Below, piece by piece: positions 7,790 through 17,015 of a stretch of DNA of 64,000 bases. The notes beneath the pieces are model-generated. The model saw only the letters and a program-made list of their open reading frames with translations. It did not search any database and was not told where the DNA came from. The stretch's first letter is position 1. Every line of letters begins with the position of its first letter. The position numbers and the translations under genes are program-made. Location of the stretch: the NCBI RefSeq assembly GCF_000718025.1, contig NZ_JODS01000004.1, forward strand, positions 124,001-188,000, in the 5' to 3' direction. This DNA comes from Kitasatospora purpeofusca. Its GTDB lineage: Bacteria; Actinomycetota; Actinomycetes; Streptomycetales; Streptomycetaceae.

Positions 7790-9241
7790 CTACTTCTTCG
7801 CGAGCTCGGCGGCGTTGCGCTCGAGGTCCTCGATGCCACCGCACATGAAGAACGCCTGCTCGGGAACGGCGTCGTACTTGCCGTCCGCGATCGAGTTGAA
7901 CGCCTCGATGGTCTCGGACAGCGGCACGGTCGAACCCTCGACGCCGGTGAACTGCTTCGCCACGTAGGTGTTCTGCGAGAGGAAGCGCTCGATGCGACGG
8001 GCACGGTGGACCGTGATCTTGTCCTCCTCCGACAGCTCGTCCATACCGAGGATGGCGATGATGTCCTGGAGGTCCTTGTACTTCTGCAGGATCCCCTTGA
8101 TACGGATGGCCGTCTCGTAGTGGGTCTGCGCGATGTACCGCGGGTCGAGGATGCGGGACGTGGAGTCCAGCGGGTCGACGGCCGGGTAGATGCCCTTCTC
8201 CGAGATCGGGCGCGACAGAACGGTGGTCGCGTCCAGGTGGGCGAAGGTGGTGGCCGGGGCCGGGTCGGTCAGGTCGTCCGCGGGGACGTAGATCGCCTGC
8301 ATCGAGGTGATCGAGTGACCGCGGGTCGAGGTGATGCGCTCCTGGAGGAGGCCCATCTCGTCGGCCAGGTTCGGCTGGTAGCCCACCGCGGAGGGCATAC
8401 GGCCGAGCAGGGTCGACACCTCGGAACCGGCCTGGGTGAACCGGAAGATGTTGTCGATGAAGAGGAGCACGTCCTGCTTCTCGACGTCACGGAAGTACTC
8501 CGCCATGGTCAGCGCGGAGAGCGCGACCCGCAGACGGGTGCCCGGCGGCTCGTCCATCTGGCCGAAGACCAGCGCGGTCTTGTCCAGAACGCCCGAGTCG
8601 ACCATCTCGTCGATGAGGTCGTTGCCCTCACGGGTACGCTCGCCGACGCCGGCGAAGACCGACACACCACCGAAGTTCTCGGCGACGCGGTAGATCATCT
8701 CCTGGATCAGAACGGTCTTACCGACACCGGCACCACCGAACAGACCGATCTTGCCACCGGTCACGTACGGGGTGAGGAGGTCGATGACCTTGATGCCGGT
8801 CTCGAACATCTCGGTCTTGGACTCGAGGTCCTTGAAGTCGGGGGCCTTGCGGTGGATCGGCCACCGGACCTGGACCTGCGACTCGAACTCGTCCTTGTCG
8901 ACGTTCAGCACCTCACCGAGGGCGTTGAACACCTTGCCCTTGGTGATCTGGCCGACCGGCACCGAGATGGCGGAGCCGGTGTCGGTGACCTGCGAGCCAC
9001 GGACCAGGCCGTCGGTCGGCTGCATCGAGATGCCGCGGACCAGGCCGTCGCCGAGGTGCTGGGCGACCTCGAGGGTGAGGGTCTTCTTGCCGCTGCCGTC
9101 GGGGTTGTCCACCTCGACGTGCAGGGCGTTGAACATGTTCGGGATCGCGTCGACGGGGAACTCCACGTCGACGACCGGGCCGATGACCCGCGCGACGCGG
9201 CCCGTCGCCGTGGTCGGCTCAACAGTGGTAGTCATACTCAT
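7790..9241 (-). CDS. atpD: ATP synthase F1 subunit beta
   Basis: This 483-residue catalytic subunit of F1 carries the Walker A motif GGAGVGKTVLIQEMI, the catalytic region GERTREGNDL, the Walker B-type DVLLFIDNIFRF and the family signature PAVDPLDSTS. The ATG at 9241 overlaps the atpG stop codon (ATGA), and GGGAG lies 5 bases upstream. A second ATG two codons later is also possible. Length and motifs are normal. Confidence 0.98.
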   Translation of the reverse strand: MSMTTTVEPTTATGRVARVIGPVVDVEFPVDAIPNMFNALHVEVDNPDGSGKKTLTLEVAQHLGDGLVRGISMQPTDGLVRGSQVTDTGSAISVPVGQITKGKVFNALGEVLNVDKDEFESQVQVRWPIHRKAPDFKDLESKTEMFETGIKVIDLLTPYVTGGKIGLFGGAGVGKTVLIQEMIYRVAENFGGVSVFAGVGERTREGNDLIDEMVDSGVLDKTALVFGQMDEPPGTRLRVALSALTMAEYFRDVEKQDVLLFIDNIFRFTQAGSEVSTLLGRMPSAVGYQPNLADEMGLLQERITSTRGHSITSMQAIYVPADDLTDPAPATTFAHLDATTVLSRPISEKGIYPAVDPLDSTSRILDPRYIAQTHYETAIRIKGILQKYKDLQDIIAILGMDELSEEDKITVHRARRIERFLSQNTYVAKQFTGVEGSTVPLSETIEAFNSIADGKYDAVPEQAFFMCGGIEDLERNAAELAKK

Positions 9242-10149
9242 TCGCTCCCGCGGCTCGCGTCAGCGAGCGCGTTCGCGCCACCGACGATCTCGCTGATTTC
9301 CTGGGTGATCTCGGCCTGGCGGGCCGAGTTGGCAAGCCGCGTGAGCGACTTGATGAGCTCGCCGGCATTGTCCGTCGCGCTCTTCATCGCGCGGCGGCGG
9401 GCGGCGTGCTCGGAGGCGGCCGACTGCAACAGCGCGTTGTAGATCCGGCTCTCCACGTACCGCGGCAGCAGCGCGTCGAGGACGCCCTCCGCCGACGGCT
9501 CGAAGTCGTAGAGCGGGAAGATCTCCTTGGCCGACGACTCCTCGCTGACCTTGACCTCGTCGAGCTTCAGCGGCAGCAGCCGCGCGTCGACGGCGGTCTG
9601 CGTCAGCATCGACTCGAACTTGGTCGAGATCACGTGGACCTCGTCCACCCCGCCGGTCTCGGCCGTGAAGGCCTCGATCAGCGCGGCCGAGACGAGCTTG
9701 GCGTCGCCGTAGGTCGGCTTGTCCGAGAAGCCCGTCCACGACTCCGCGACCGCGAGGTCACGGAAGCCGTAGTACGAGACGCCCTTGCGGCCGACGGCGT
9801 ACGTCACCACGTCCTTGCCCTCGGACCGCAGACGCTCGGCGAGCGCCAGCGAGGCCTTGATGGCGTTGGACGAGTAGCCGCCCGCCAGACCGCGGTCCGC
9901 CGTGATCAGCAGGACTGCGGCACGCGTGGCGTTCGGGTTCTCGCTGGTGAGCGGGTGCTTGGCGGTGGACCGGGTGGCCACTGCCGTCACCGCCCGGGTG
10001 AGCTCATCGGCGTACGGGGTGGAGGCGGCCACCGCGCGCTGCGCCTTACCGATGCGCGCCGCGGAGATCATCTCCATCGCCTTGGTGATCTTCTTCGTCG
10101 CGGTGACAGAGCGGATCCGGCGCTTGTAGACCCGAAGCTGTGCTCCCAT
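9238..10149 (-). CDS. atpG: ATP synthase F1 subunit gamma
   Basis: This 303-residue central-stalk rotor subunit has the N-terminal helix GAQLRVYKRRIRSV and TKKITKAMEMIS, and a C-terminal helix with MKSATDNAGELIKSLTR, both conserved in gamma subunits. The middle carries LLITADRGLAGGYS. It lies 32 bases after atpA and overlaps atpD by 4 bases. The length is typical for actinobacteria. Confidence 0.97.
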   Translation of the reverse strand: MGAQLRVYKRRIRSVTATKKITKAMEMISAARIGKAQRAVAASTPYADELTRAVTAVATRSTAKHPLTSENPNATRAAVLLITADRGLAGGYSSNAIKASLALAERLRSEGKDVVTYAVGRKGVSYYGFRDLAVAESWTGFSDKPTYGDAKLVSAALIEAFTAETGGVDEVHVISTKFESMLTQTAVDARLLPLKLDEVKVSEESSAKEIFPLYDFEPSAEGVLDALLPRYVESRIYNALLQSAASEHAARRRAMKSATDNAGELIKSLTRLANSARQAEITQEISEIVGGANALADASRGSE

Positions 10150-10181
10150 GGGTCGTTACGTCCTTTCCCTCGCTACCGGAC

Positions 10182-11756
10182 TCAGGCCTGCTCGGAGAGC
10201 AGCTTGCCGTCAGCGGTCTGGTAACCCTGCTTGAACTCGCCGATGGCGGCGGTCAGCGCGTCGACGGTGCCGTCGGCGAGCAGACCGGTCTCGACGATGC
10301 CCGCGAGCAGGTCCTTGTGCTGCAGGCGCACGTAGTCCAGGAACTCGCGCTCGAAGCGGCGGATCTCGGCGACCGGGACGTCGTCCAGCTTGCCGGTGGT
10401 ACCGGCCCAGATGGAGACGACCTGCTCCTCGACCGGGAACGGCTGGTACTGGCCCTGCTTCAGCAGCTCGACCATGCGCGCACCGCGCTCCAGCTGGGCC
10501 TTGGAGGCCGCGTCCAGGTCGGAGCCGAAGCCGGCGAAGGCCTCCAGCTCACGGTACTGGGCGAGGTCCAGGCGCAGACGGCCGGCGACCGAGCGCATGG
10601 CCTTGATCTGGGCGGAGCCACCGACGCGGGAGACCGAGATACCGACGTTCACGGCCGGGCGGATGCCGGCGTTGAACAGGTCGGACTCCAGGAAGCACTG
10701 GCCGTCGGTGATCGAGATGACGTTGGTCGGGATGTACGCCGACACGTCGTTGGCCTTGGTCTCGATGATCGGCAGACCGGTCATCGAGCCGCCGCCCAGC
10801 GCGTCGTTCAGCTTCGCGCAGCGCTCCAGCAGACGGGAGTGCAGGTAGAAGACGTCGCCCGGGTACGCCTCGCGGCCCGGCGGGCGGCGCAGCAGCAGGG
10901 AGACGGAACGGTAGGCCTCGGCCTGCTTCGACAGGTCGTCGAAGATGATCAGGACGTGCTTGCCGTCGTACATCCACTCCTGGCCGATGGCGGAGCCGGT
11001 GTACGGAGCCAGGTACTTGAAGCCGGCCGGGTCGGAGGCGGGAGCGGCCACGATGGTGGTGTACTCCAGCGCGCCGGCCTCCTCCAGGGCGCCGCGGACG
11101 GACGCGATGGTGGAGCCCTTCTGGCCCACGGCGACGTAGATGCAGCGGACCTGCTTCTCCGGGTCGCCCGAGCGCCAGTTGTCACGCTGGTTGATGATCG
11201 TGTCGACAGCCACCGCGGTCTTGCCGGTCTGGCGGTCGCCGATGATCAGCTGGCGCTGGCCGCGGCCGATCGGGGTCATCGCGTCGATGGCCTTGATGCC
11301 GGTCTGCAGCGGCTGCTTGACCGACTTGCGGGCCATGACGCCCGGGGCCTGCAGCTCCAGGGCGCGACGACCGGTGGCGGCGATGTCGCCGAGACCGTCG
11401 ATCGGGTTGCCCAGCGGGTCCACAACGCGGCCGAGGTAGTTGTCGCCGACCGGCACGGAGAGGACCTCGCCGGTGCGGCGCACCGTCTGGCCCTCCTCGA
11501 TGCCGCCGAACTCACCGAGGATGACGACACCGATCTCGCGGGTGTCGAGGTTCAGCGCGAGGCCGAGCGTGCCGTCCTCGAACTTCAGCAGCTCGTTCGC
11601 CATGACCGAGGGCAGGCCCTCGACATGCGCGATGCCGTCCGCCGCGTCAGTGACCGTGCCGACCTCTTCCACAGAGGCGGCGTCCGGCTGGTACGACTGG
11701 ACAAAGTCGGCCAGCGCGTCCCGGATCTCCTCCGGACGGATCGTAAGCTCCGCCAT
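10182..11756 (-). CDS. atpA: ATP synthase F1 subunit alpha
   Basis: This 524-residue non-catalytic nucleotide-binding subunit carries the P-loop GDRQTGKTAVAVDTI, the segment IFDDLSKQAEAYRSVS and the signature PAVNVGISVSRVGG. ATG is at 11756. It sits 155 bases after atpH, a gap with a weak inverted repeat (CGGCCGG/CCGGCCG). Sequence and length are ordinary for an actinomycete. Confidence 0.98.
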   Translation of the reverse strand: MAELTIRPEEIRDALADFVQSYQPDAASVEEVGTVTDAADGIAHVEGLPSVMANELLKFEDGTLGLALNLDTREIGVVILGEFGGIEEGQTVRRTGEVLSVPVGDNYLGRVVDPLGNPIDGLGDIAATGRRALELQAPGVMARKSVKQPLQTGIKAIDAMTPIGRGQRQLIIGDRQTGKTAVAVDTIINQRDNWRSGDPEKQVRCIYVAVGQKGSTIASVRGALEEAGALEYTTIVAAPASDPAGFKYLAPYTGSAIGQEWMYDGKHVLIIFDDLSKQAEAYRSVSLLLRRPPGREAYPGDVFYLHSRLLERCAKLNDALGGGSMTGLPIIETKANDVSAYIPTNVISITDGQCFLESDLFNAGIRPAVNVGISVSRVGGSAQIKAMRSVAGRLRLDLAQYRELEAFAGFGSDLDAASKAQLERGARMVELLKQGQYQPFPVEEQVVSIWAGTTGKLDDVPVAEIRRFEREFLDYVRLQHKDLLAGIVETGLLADGTVDALTAAIGEFKQGYQTADGKLLSEQA

Positions 11757-11911
11757 CAGGCTTCCCTGCTCTCCTAGTTTGCGATCCTCGGCCCGCCATT
11801 GAGGGCCGCAAGTGCTCGACTCTCGGCCGGGTCGTATGAACCGGCCGTACGTTTTGCCGACTCCGGTGGAGCCGGTTTCCCGACCGAGGGTCGGATGTGC
11901 TGCTTCGGTGC

Positions 11912-12727
11912 TCAGCCTTCGAGTACCTGGCGAGCGCCCTCGAGGCGGCTCGACACGGTGCCGTCGATGATCTCGTCACCGATCTGCACCCGGACACCGC
12001 CGACGACCTGGGGGTCGACATCGATGTTCAGGTGGACCTGGCGGCCGTACAGCCGGCCGAGGGCGCCCGACAGGCGCTCCTTCTGGCTGTCCGACAGCGG
12101 CACCGCGGTGGTGACCTGGGCCACCATGCGATCGCGCCGGGCGGCGGCGAGCTTGGAGTAGGACTCCAGCCCCTGCTCCAGGCTACGGCCACGCGGGTTG
12201 TTGACGAGGCTGGTGACCAGCCGCACGGTGCCCGCGTTGGCGCGGCCGCCGAGCAGCTTCTTGATCAGGCCCGCCTTGGCGACGGCGCCGGCCTTGGGCT
12301 CGGTCAGCGCGGCGCGCAGCTCGTGCGAGCCGCTCACCACCCGGCCGAAGCGGAAGAGCTCGTCCTCGACGTCGTCCAGGGCACCGGCCCTGTCGGCGGC
12401 GATGACCTCCGCGTACGCGGCCAGCTCCTCCACGGCGTCGACCAGGTCACGGCCACCCGACCAGCGGGAGCGGACCAGGCCGGAGACCAGGTCGGCGGTC
12501 TCGCCGGAGACCTGGCCGGCCAGCAGCGAGGAGACCAGCTGAGCCTTGTCCTGACCGGACCGGGACGGGTCGGTCAGGACCCGGCGCAGCGAGACCTCGC
12601 GGTCCAGCACGGCCGTGACGGCGGTGAGCTCCTCGGCGAGCCGGGCCGCGTCCACCGAGGTGGAGTCGGTCAGGCTCTCGAGGTTCTGCCGCCCGGCGGC
12701 GAGGGCCTCACGGCTGGCGCCGATCAC
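11912..12727 (-). CDS. atpH: ATP synthase subunit delta
   Basis: This 271-residue peripheral-stalk subunit joins F1 to the b dimer. It is about 90 residues longer than the enterobacterial delta, as in other streptomycetes. The C-terminal part carries the OSCP/delta segment with DPQVVGGVRVQIGDEIIDG. The GTG start at 12727 overlaps the atpF stop (GTGA), so the two stalk subunits are translationally coupled. Unlike mycobacteria, where b and delta are fused, they are separate here. Confidence 0.95.
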   Translation of the reverse strand: MIGASREALAAGRQNLESLTDSTSVDAARLAEELTAVTAVLDREVSLRRVLTDPSRSGQDKAQLVSSLLAGQVSGETADLVSGLVRSRWSGGRDLVDAVEELAAYAEVIAADRAGALDDVEDELFRFGRVVSGSHELRAALTEPKAGAVAKAGLIKKLLGGRANAGTVRLVTSLVNNPRGRSLEQGLESYSKLAAARRDRMVAQVTTAVPLSDSQKERLSGALGRLYGRQVHLNIDVDPQVVGGVRVQIGDEIIDGTVSSRLEGARQVLEG

Positions 12728-13281
12728 TTCGCCGCACCCTGAGCAACGGTGGCCTTGGCCTCCAGCTCGTCCAGGAAGCGGTCGACGACGCCGCTCTGTC
12801 GCGCCTGGTCCTCGAGGGACTCACCCACGATGCGGGACGCCAGCTGGGTTGCCAGCGAGCCCACGTCCTGGCGCAGGGCGGCGGTCGCCTGCTTCTTGTC
12901 GGCCTCGATCTGGGCGTGGCCGGCGGCGACGATGGCCTCGCGCTGACGCTGGCCCTCCTCGCGCATCTCGACGAGCTGGGCAGCGCCCTGCTCGCGAGCC
13001 TGCTCAACGATGCGAGCAGCCTCGTGACGCGCCTCGGCGAGCTCGGCGCGGTACTGCTCGAGCAGGGCCTGCGCCTCGTTCTGAGCGGCCTCGGCGCGCT
13101 CCATGCCGCCCTCGATGGCATCCCGGCGCTCCGCCAGCACCTTCTCGATGCTGGGGAGGATCTTCTTGCCGAGGAGACCGAAGACGATGAAGAAGCAGAG
13201 CAGGCCGATGATGATCTCGGGCCAAGCGGGGAGGAGAGGGTTCATCTTCTCCTCGGCCGCGAGCTGAGCCGCGATGCTCAT
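12724..13281 (-). CDS. atpF: ATP synthase Fo subunit b
   Basis: This 185-residue peripheral-stalk subunit has one N-terminal membrane helix (about residues 22-40, PEIIIGLLCFFIVFGLLG). A long charged coiled coil follows, with repeated Ala/Glu/Arg/Gln. ATG at 13281 has AAGG about 9 bases upstream. It ends overlapping atpH by 4 bases and follows atpE by 34 bases. Confidence 0.96.
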   Translation of the reverse strand: MSIAAQLAAEEKMNPLLPAWPEIIIGLLCFFIVFGLLGKKILPSIEKVLAERRDAIEGGMERAEAAQNEAQALLEQYRAELAEARHEAARIVEQAREQGAAQLVEMREEGQRQREAIVAAGHAQIEADKKQATAALRQDVGSLATQLASRIVGESLEDQARQSGVVDRFLDELEAKATVAQGAAK

Positions 13282-13315
13282 ATCTGGACCTTCCTCGAAT
13301 GGGTCTGCGGCGGGA

Positions 13316-13552
13316 TTACTTGTTGCCGAAGACGAACGGCATGACGATGCCGATCAGCGCGAGGGCCTCGGTGAGCGCGAAGCCGATGAACATGTTGGAG
13401 CGGATGAGGCCGACAGCCTCGGGCTGGCGGGCCATGGCCTGGACGCCGTTGCCGAAGATCAGACCGACGCCGATGCCGGGGCCGATGGCGGCGAGGCCGT
13501 AGCCGATCGAGGCGACGGAACCGTAGACAGTGCCCTCAGCGAGGAAGCTCAT
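13316..13552 (-). CDS. atpE: ATP synthase Fo subunit c
   Basis: This 78-residue proteolipid of the rotor ring has two membrane helices joined by the polar ARQPE loop (about residues 41-45). The first helix has the glycine repeat GPGIGVGLIFG, and the second carries the ion-binding Glu62 in FALTEALAL. Glu without a Gln/Ser/Thr sodium signature suggests proton coupling. I chose ATG 13552, with AAAGGA upstream, because the longer frame adds 15 polar residues unlike any c subunit. Confidence 0.97.
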   Translation of the reverse strand: MSFLAEGTVYGSVASIGYGLAAIGPGIGVGLIFGNGVQAMARQPEAVGLIRSNMFIGFALTEALALIGIVMPFVFGNK

Positions 13553-13625
13553 TGCAGTTGTCCTTTGCAGGGTGGTGAACCGGTGGTGATTGGCCACCGG
13601 GCATTCCGGGAGGTGTGGATCGTGG

Positions 13626-13645
13626 CGGGCCCGGTGAGGGGCCCG
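13626..13645 (-). other. Hairpin between atpB and atpE
   Basis: CGGGCCC/GGGCCCG with a 6-base loop lies directly after the atpB stop codon. It may stabilise atpE mRNA or cause partial termination. Confidence 0.5.
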
Positions 13646-13648
13646 GGC

Positions 13649-14461
13649 TCAGTGCGCCTCTTCGAGGGCACCGGCGATGTAGCTGCTGGCCAGCATCACG
13701 AAGATGTAGGCCTGCAGGAACTGGACCAGCAGCTCGAAGGCGGTGAGGCCGACGGCGACGACGAACGAGGCCGAGCCGTACAGCGCGCCCAGGGTCGGGC
13801 TGAGCAGGTACCAGGAGGCGATGGAGAACATCACGATCAGCAGGTGGCCGGCGAACATGTTCGCGAAGGCTCGGACCGCGAGCGTGAAGGGGCGCACGAA
13901 GATGTTCGAGAAGAACTCGATCGGCACCAGGATGAACATGACCCAGCCCGGGATACCCGACGGCCAGCAGAGGTTCTTCAGACCACCGACGAAGCCGTGG
14001 TTCTTGAAGGTCAGACCCATGTACGTGACCCACACGACGGCCGCGAGGCCGGCCGGGAAGGCGATCGCCGCGGTCACCGGGAACTGGGCGAACGGAATGA
14101 CCGACAGGATGTTCATCAGCCAGATGATGAAGAACATCGAGACGAGCATCGGGACGTACTTCTCGCCCCGCTTGCCGATCGTCTCCAGCACGATGGAGCG
14201 CTTGACGAAGTCGTAGCCGATCTCACCGACCAGCTGCAGCTTGCCCGGGACGAGCTTCGGCTTCGCGAAGGCCGCCCAGAAGAAGCCGATGACCAGGACA
14301 GCCACGATCATCGACAGCAGCATCGGCTTGTTGAACTCGAAGCTGCCGATGGTGAAAATCGGCTCGAACTGGAACTCGTTCAGACCCGGGGCCGGGAAGC
14401 CGCAGCCAGCGTCCCCGAAGTGGCAACTGCCTGAGGCGAGGGACGTGAGTTCAGCACTCAC
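13649..14461 (-). CDS. atpB: ATP synthase Fo subunit a
   Basis: This 270-residue membrane stator subunit forms the proton half-channels. The essential arginine is in TLAVRAFANMFAGHLL, matching the conserved aR210 helix, and the last helix has FLQAYIFVMLASSYI. Five to six membrane helices are visible. Two adjacent GTG codons (14464 and 14461) could start it. GGAG is 6 bases before the second, which I chose. It lies 285 bases downstream of atpI. Confidence 0.95.
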   Translation of the reverse strand: MSAELTSLASGSCHFGDAGCGFPAPGLNEFQFEPIFTIGSFEFNKPMLLSMIVAVLVIGFFWAAFAKPKLVPGKLQLVGEIGYDFVKRSIVLETIGKRGEKYVPMLVSMFFIIWLMNILSVIPFAQFPVTAAIAFPAGLAAVVWVTYMGLTFKNHGFVGGLKNLCWPSGIPGWVMFILVPIEFFSNIFVRPFTLAVRAFANMFAGHLLIVMFSIASWYLLSPTLGALYGSASFVVAVGLTAFELLVQFLQAYIFVMLASSYIAGALEEAH

Positions 14462-14715
14462 CACGGACTCCTTCGTCGTGACGCATGGTTACGGCAACCT
14501 CGGTGTGTCGGCATGGCCTGGGGCCACGGAGCGGCACTGGAACTTGATGGGTTTCTCGCCGACCCCGCGCGGCAGAGCACTGCACCACAGCGGGATCATC
14601 GAAGACTGCGCGGATCCGGGGGGCGATCGATCCGCGGTGCGGATGGACCTGGCCTCTTCCCGTACTCCGTTGTTGCGACGGACGATAGCAGTCCGTCAGT
14701 GCGGCATAAACACCG

Positions 14716-14732
14716 CCCCCCTCGTCGGGGGG
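14716..14732 (-). other. Small hairpin after atpI
   Basis: CCCCCC/GGGGGG with a 5-base loop begins 14 bases beyond the atpI stop codon. It may attenuate transcription between atpI and atpB. Bases 14465-14715 otherwise show nothing I can name. Confidence 0.45.
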
Positions 14733-14746
14733 ACAGTGGGCGGTCG

Positions 14747-15190
14747 TCACTGTTGACGCCCCTTGTCCGAGGGCTTCTCGGCCTTGTTTTCGGAGGCGTC
14801 GGTCTCGACGTAGAAGGTCTTGGCCTTGAGGAAGCCGCGCACCTGGAAGCCCGTCCAGATCAGCACGCAGCCCAGCAGGGTGAAGGCGAAGGCCTGCCGG
14901 TTGAAGAGCTCGGTGTTCTTGAAGACCGCCAGCACGATGCCGACCAGCAGGATCTGCGTGGTGTACACCAGCAGCCCGACAGCCATCATCATCTGCGGGT
15001 TCGACCTGGTCAGCCGGTCGAGGGCGACCTGGCCGGAGGCGAAGAAGACCAGCACGAGCAGGGCGCCGAAGAGAGCCCCGAGCAGGCCCTTGCCACCCGC
15101 GACGGCGAAGGAGATCGCCATCGCGATGACTCCGGCGACCGCAGTGGGGATCGCGGCGCCTCGGAGGATCCGGGCGTCGTTGGACGGCAT
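14747..15190 (-). CDS. atpI: ATP synthase protein I-like membrane protein
   Basis: This 147-residue protein has four hydrophobic segments (about residues 13-32, 36-55, 66-88 and 96-116) and a charged, Lys-rich tail. It is first in the atp operon, the normal place for AtpI, which is thought to help c-ring assembly. ATG at 15190 has CCGGAG about 9 bases upstream. Sequence conservation in this family is low, so the call rests mainly on topology and position. Confidence 0.85.
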   Translation of the reverse strand: MPSNDARILRGAAIPTAVAGVIAMAISFAVAGGKGLLGALFGALLVLVFFASGQVALDRLTRSNPQMMMAVGLLVYTTQILLVGIVLAVFKNTELFNRQAFAFTLLGCVLIWTGFQVRGFLKAKTFYVETDASENKAEKPSDKGRQQ

Positions 15191-15329
15191 GTCGGCAGCT
15201 CCGGCGGCATGTCGATGTGGCGGGGGGACGGGCACAGAACTCGGTGGGTGATACCGGACCGGAAACCACCGCAGGCCGACCTCTCGACGGCGAGCCCGTC
15301 GAGTGGGACCTGCCAGGGACGGAAGTCAT

Positions 15330-15420
15330 CCACCTGTCAGGTCTTTCGGCGTGTTCTCGGTACTCGTGAACGGTATCACAAACTATTTGATGAGAGCTTT
15401 ACCATGAATGTGTGGCACCT
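15330..15420 (-). promoter_or_regulatory. A/T-rich probable atp operon promoter region
   Basis: Bases 15355-15420 are the most A/T-rich stretch between wecA and atpI, with a TAGTTT box reading toward atpI on the minus strand. The position fits the known promoter upstream of atpI in streptomycetes. The exact boxes are uncertain. Confidence 0.4.
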
Positions 15421-15475
15421 GTCACACCGATGGCCCAAGGGTGCCGCCGATCGGGTGAAGCCACTTGACGCGCCC

Positions 15476-16855
15476 TCACCTCTCCCAACGGCCGCGGCCG
15501 TTGCCGTGTCCGCGGCCGGTGACCGCCGACGATCCCTTGGGCACTCCGCCGAGCAGGCGCTTGTCCTCGGCCGACAGTTCGGCCATCGGCTCGGAGCTCG
15601 TACGCCCGGCCGACTCGGCGGTGAGCTCGGAGCCCTCGGTGCTCCCGGTGCTCTCCGCAACCGGGGCGGCGTCGGTCCGGCGCACCGGACGGCGGCGGTA
15701 GCGCGGCGGCACGAAGGCCTGCACCGCGCGCGGGGCCCGGGGCCGGAACCGCGGGGTGAGCAGCACCACCAGGCCGACCAGGCAGAGCCCCGCCAGCGTG
15801 AGGACGACGGTCCGGCCGGTGTTGGTGACCGAGAAGGCGACGGTCCCGAAGGCGATCAGCGCGGCCCAGAAGTACATGATCAGTACGGCGCGGCTGTGCG
15901 AGTGGCCGACCTGGAGCAGTCGGTGGTGCAGGTGCCGCTTGTCGGCGGCGAACGGGGACTGGCCCGCCCAGGTGCGGCGGACCACCGCGAGCAGCAGGTC
16001 CGCCAGCGGCAGCGCGATGACCGTCAGCGGCAGCAGCAGCGGGATGTAGATCGGCACCAGGGCGTGCACGGTGGCGGTCTGCGACCCCAGCTCGCTGGTG
16101 ATGAGGTCGGGGTCGACCCGGCCGGTGATGGAGATCGCGGCGACGGCCAGCATCAGGCCGAGCATCATCGAGCCGGAGTCGCCCATGAAGATCCGGGCGG
16201 GGTGCATGTTGTGCGCCAGGAAGCCCAGGCACATGCCGATCAGCAGCACGCTGAACAGCACCGCGGGGGCGGCGTCGGAGATCGTGTAGCCGTACCAGAG
16301 CCGGTACGAGTACAGGAAGAAGGCGATCGCGGCGATGCAGACCATGCCGCCCGCCAGGCCGTCCAGTCCGTCGATGAAGTTCACCGCGTTGACCATGACG
16401 ACGACCAGGACCACCGAGATGACCATGCCCTGGGTCGGACTGACCGCGACCGGCCCGACACCGGGCACCGGCAGGGTGATCACCGTGACGCCCTGCCACA
16501 CCATCACGCCGGCGGCGATCATCTGGCCGCCCAGCTTCACCAGGGCGTCCACGCCCCACTTGTCGTCCAGCACGCCGAGCAGCCACATGATGCCGGCGCC
16601 GGAGAGCAGCGCGCGGATGTCGGTGCCCTGGGAGAACACCTTGCTCAGGTTGTCGAGCTGGGAGGCGACCAGGATGCCCGCGCAGAGTCCGCCGAACATC
16701 GCGATGCCGCCGAGCCGCGGCGTCGGCTCGCGGTGCACGTCGCGCGCGCGGACCGGGGGCATCGCCCCCGCCGCGATGGCGAACTTCCGGACCGGGCCGG
16801 TCAGCAGATAGGTGACCGCCGCGGTGCAGAACAGCACCAGCAGATACTCACGCAC
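15476..16855 (-). CDS. WecA/TagO-type polyprenyl-phosphate GlcNAc-1-phosphate transferase
   Basis: This 459-residue polytopic membrane enzyme starts cell-wall polymer or teichoic/arabinogalactan linker synthesis by moving sugar-1-phosphate from UDP-GlcNAc to undecaprenyl phosphate. It shows the family motifs PTPRLGGIAMF, LGVLDDKWG, NAVNFIDGLDGLAGG, MGDSGSMMLG and the cytosolic HLHHRLLQVGHSH. About eleven membrane helices are visible. The C-terminal ~100 residues are polar and disordered (RYRRRPVRR, then Ser/Glu-rich), an extension beyond the catalytic core. Two adjacent GTGs exist, and the one at 16855 has GGGAGG at better spacing. Confidence 0.92.
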   Translation of the reverse strand: MREYLLVLFCTAAVTYLLTGPVRKFAIAAGAMPPVRARDVHREPTPRLGGIAMFGGLCAGILVASQLDNLSKVFSQGTDIRALLSGAGIMWLLGVLDDKWGVDALVKLGGQMIAAGVMVWQGVTVITLPVPGVGPVAVSPTQGMVISVVLVVVMVNAVNFIDGLDGLAGGMVCIAAIAFFLYSYRLWYGYTISDAAPAVLFSVLLIGMCLGFLAHNMHPARIFMGDSGSMMLGLMLAVAAISITGRVDPDLITSELGSQTATVHALVPIYIPLLLPLTVIALPLADLLLAVVRRTWAGQSPFAADKRHLHHRLLQVGHSHSRAVLIMYFWAALIAFGTVAFSVTNTGRTVVLTLAGLCLVGLVVLLTPRFRPRAPRAVQAFVPPRYRRRPVRRTDAAPVAESTGSTEGSELTAESAGRTSSEPMAELSAEDKRLLGGVPKGSSAVTGRGHGNGRGRWER

Positions 16856-17015
16856 CACTGGCCTCCCGCAGCGCTGTCCGACGGTTGGGTACCGAAGGTA
16901 CTCCCGTGCCTGTCCGAGGTTCGAGGTGCGTCGCCACGGCACACACCTTATTGAGTCGGACGCCCGGGGCACGCATCGCGGTTCGCCCTACCGGGTAGGA
17001 GATTCGGAAGCGCGG

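Noticed and set aside
15476..16972. 498-residue form of the WecA-like protein
   Set aside because: The first ~39 residues are polar with no family match; GTG 16855 has a ribosome site and starts directly at the first membrane helix.
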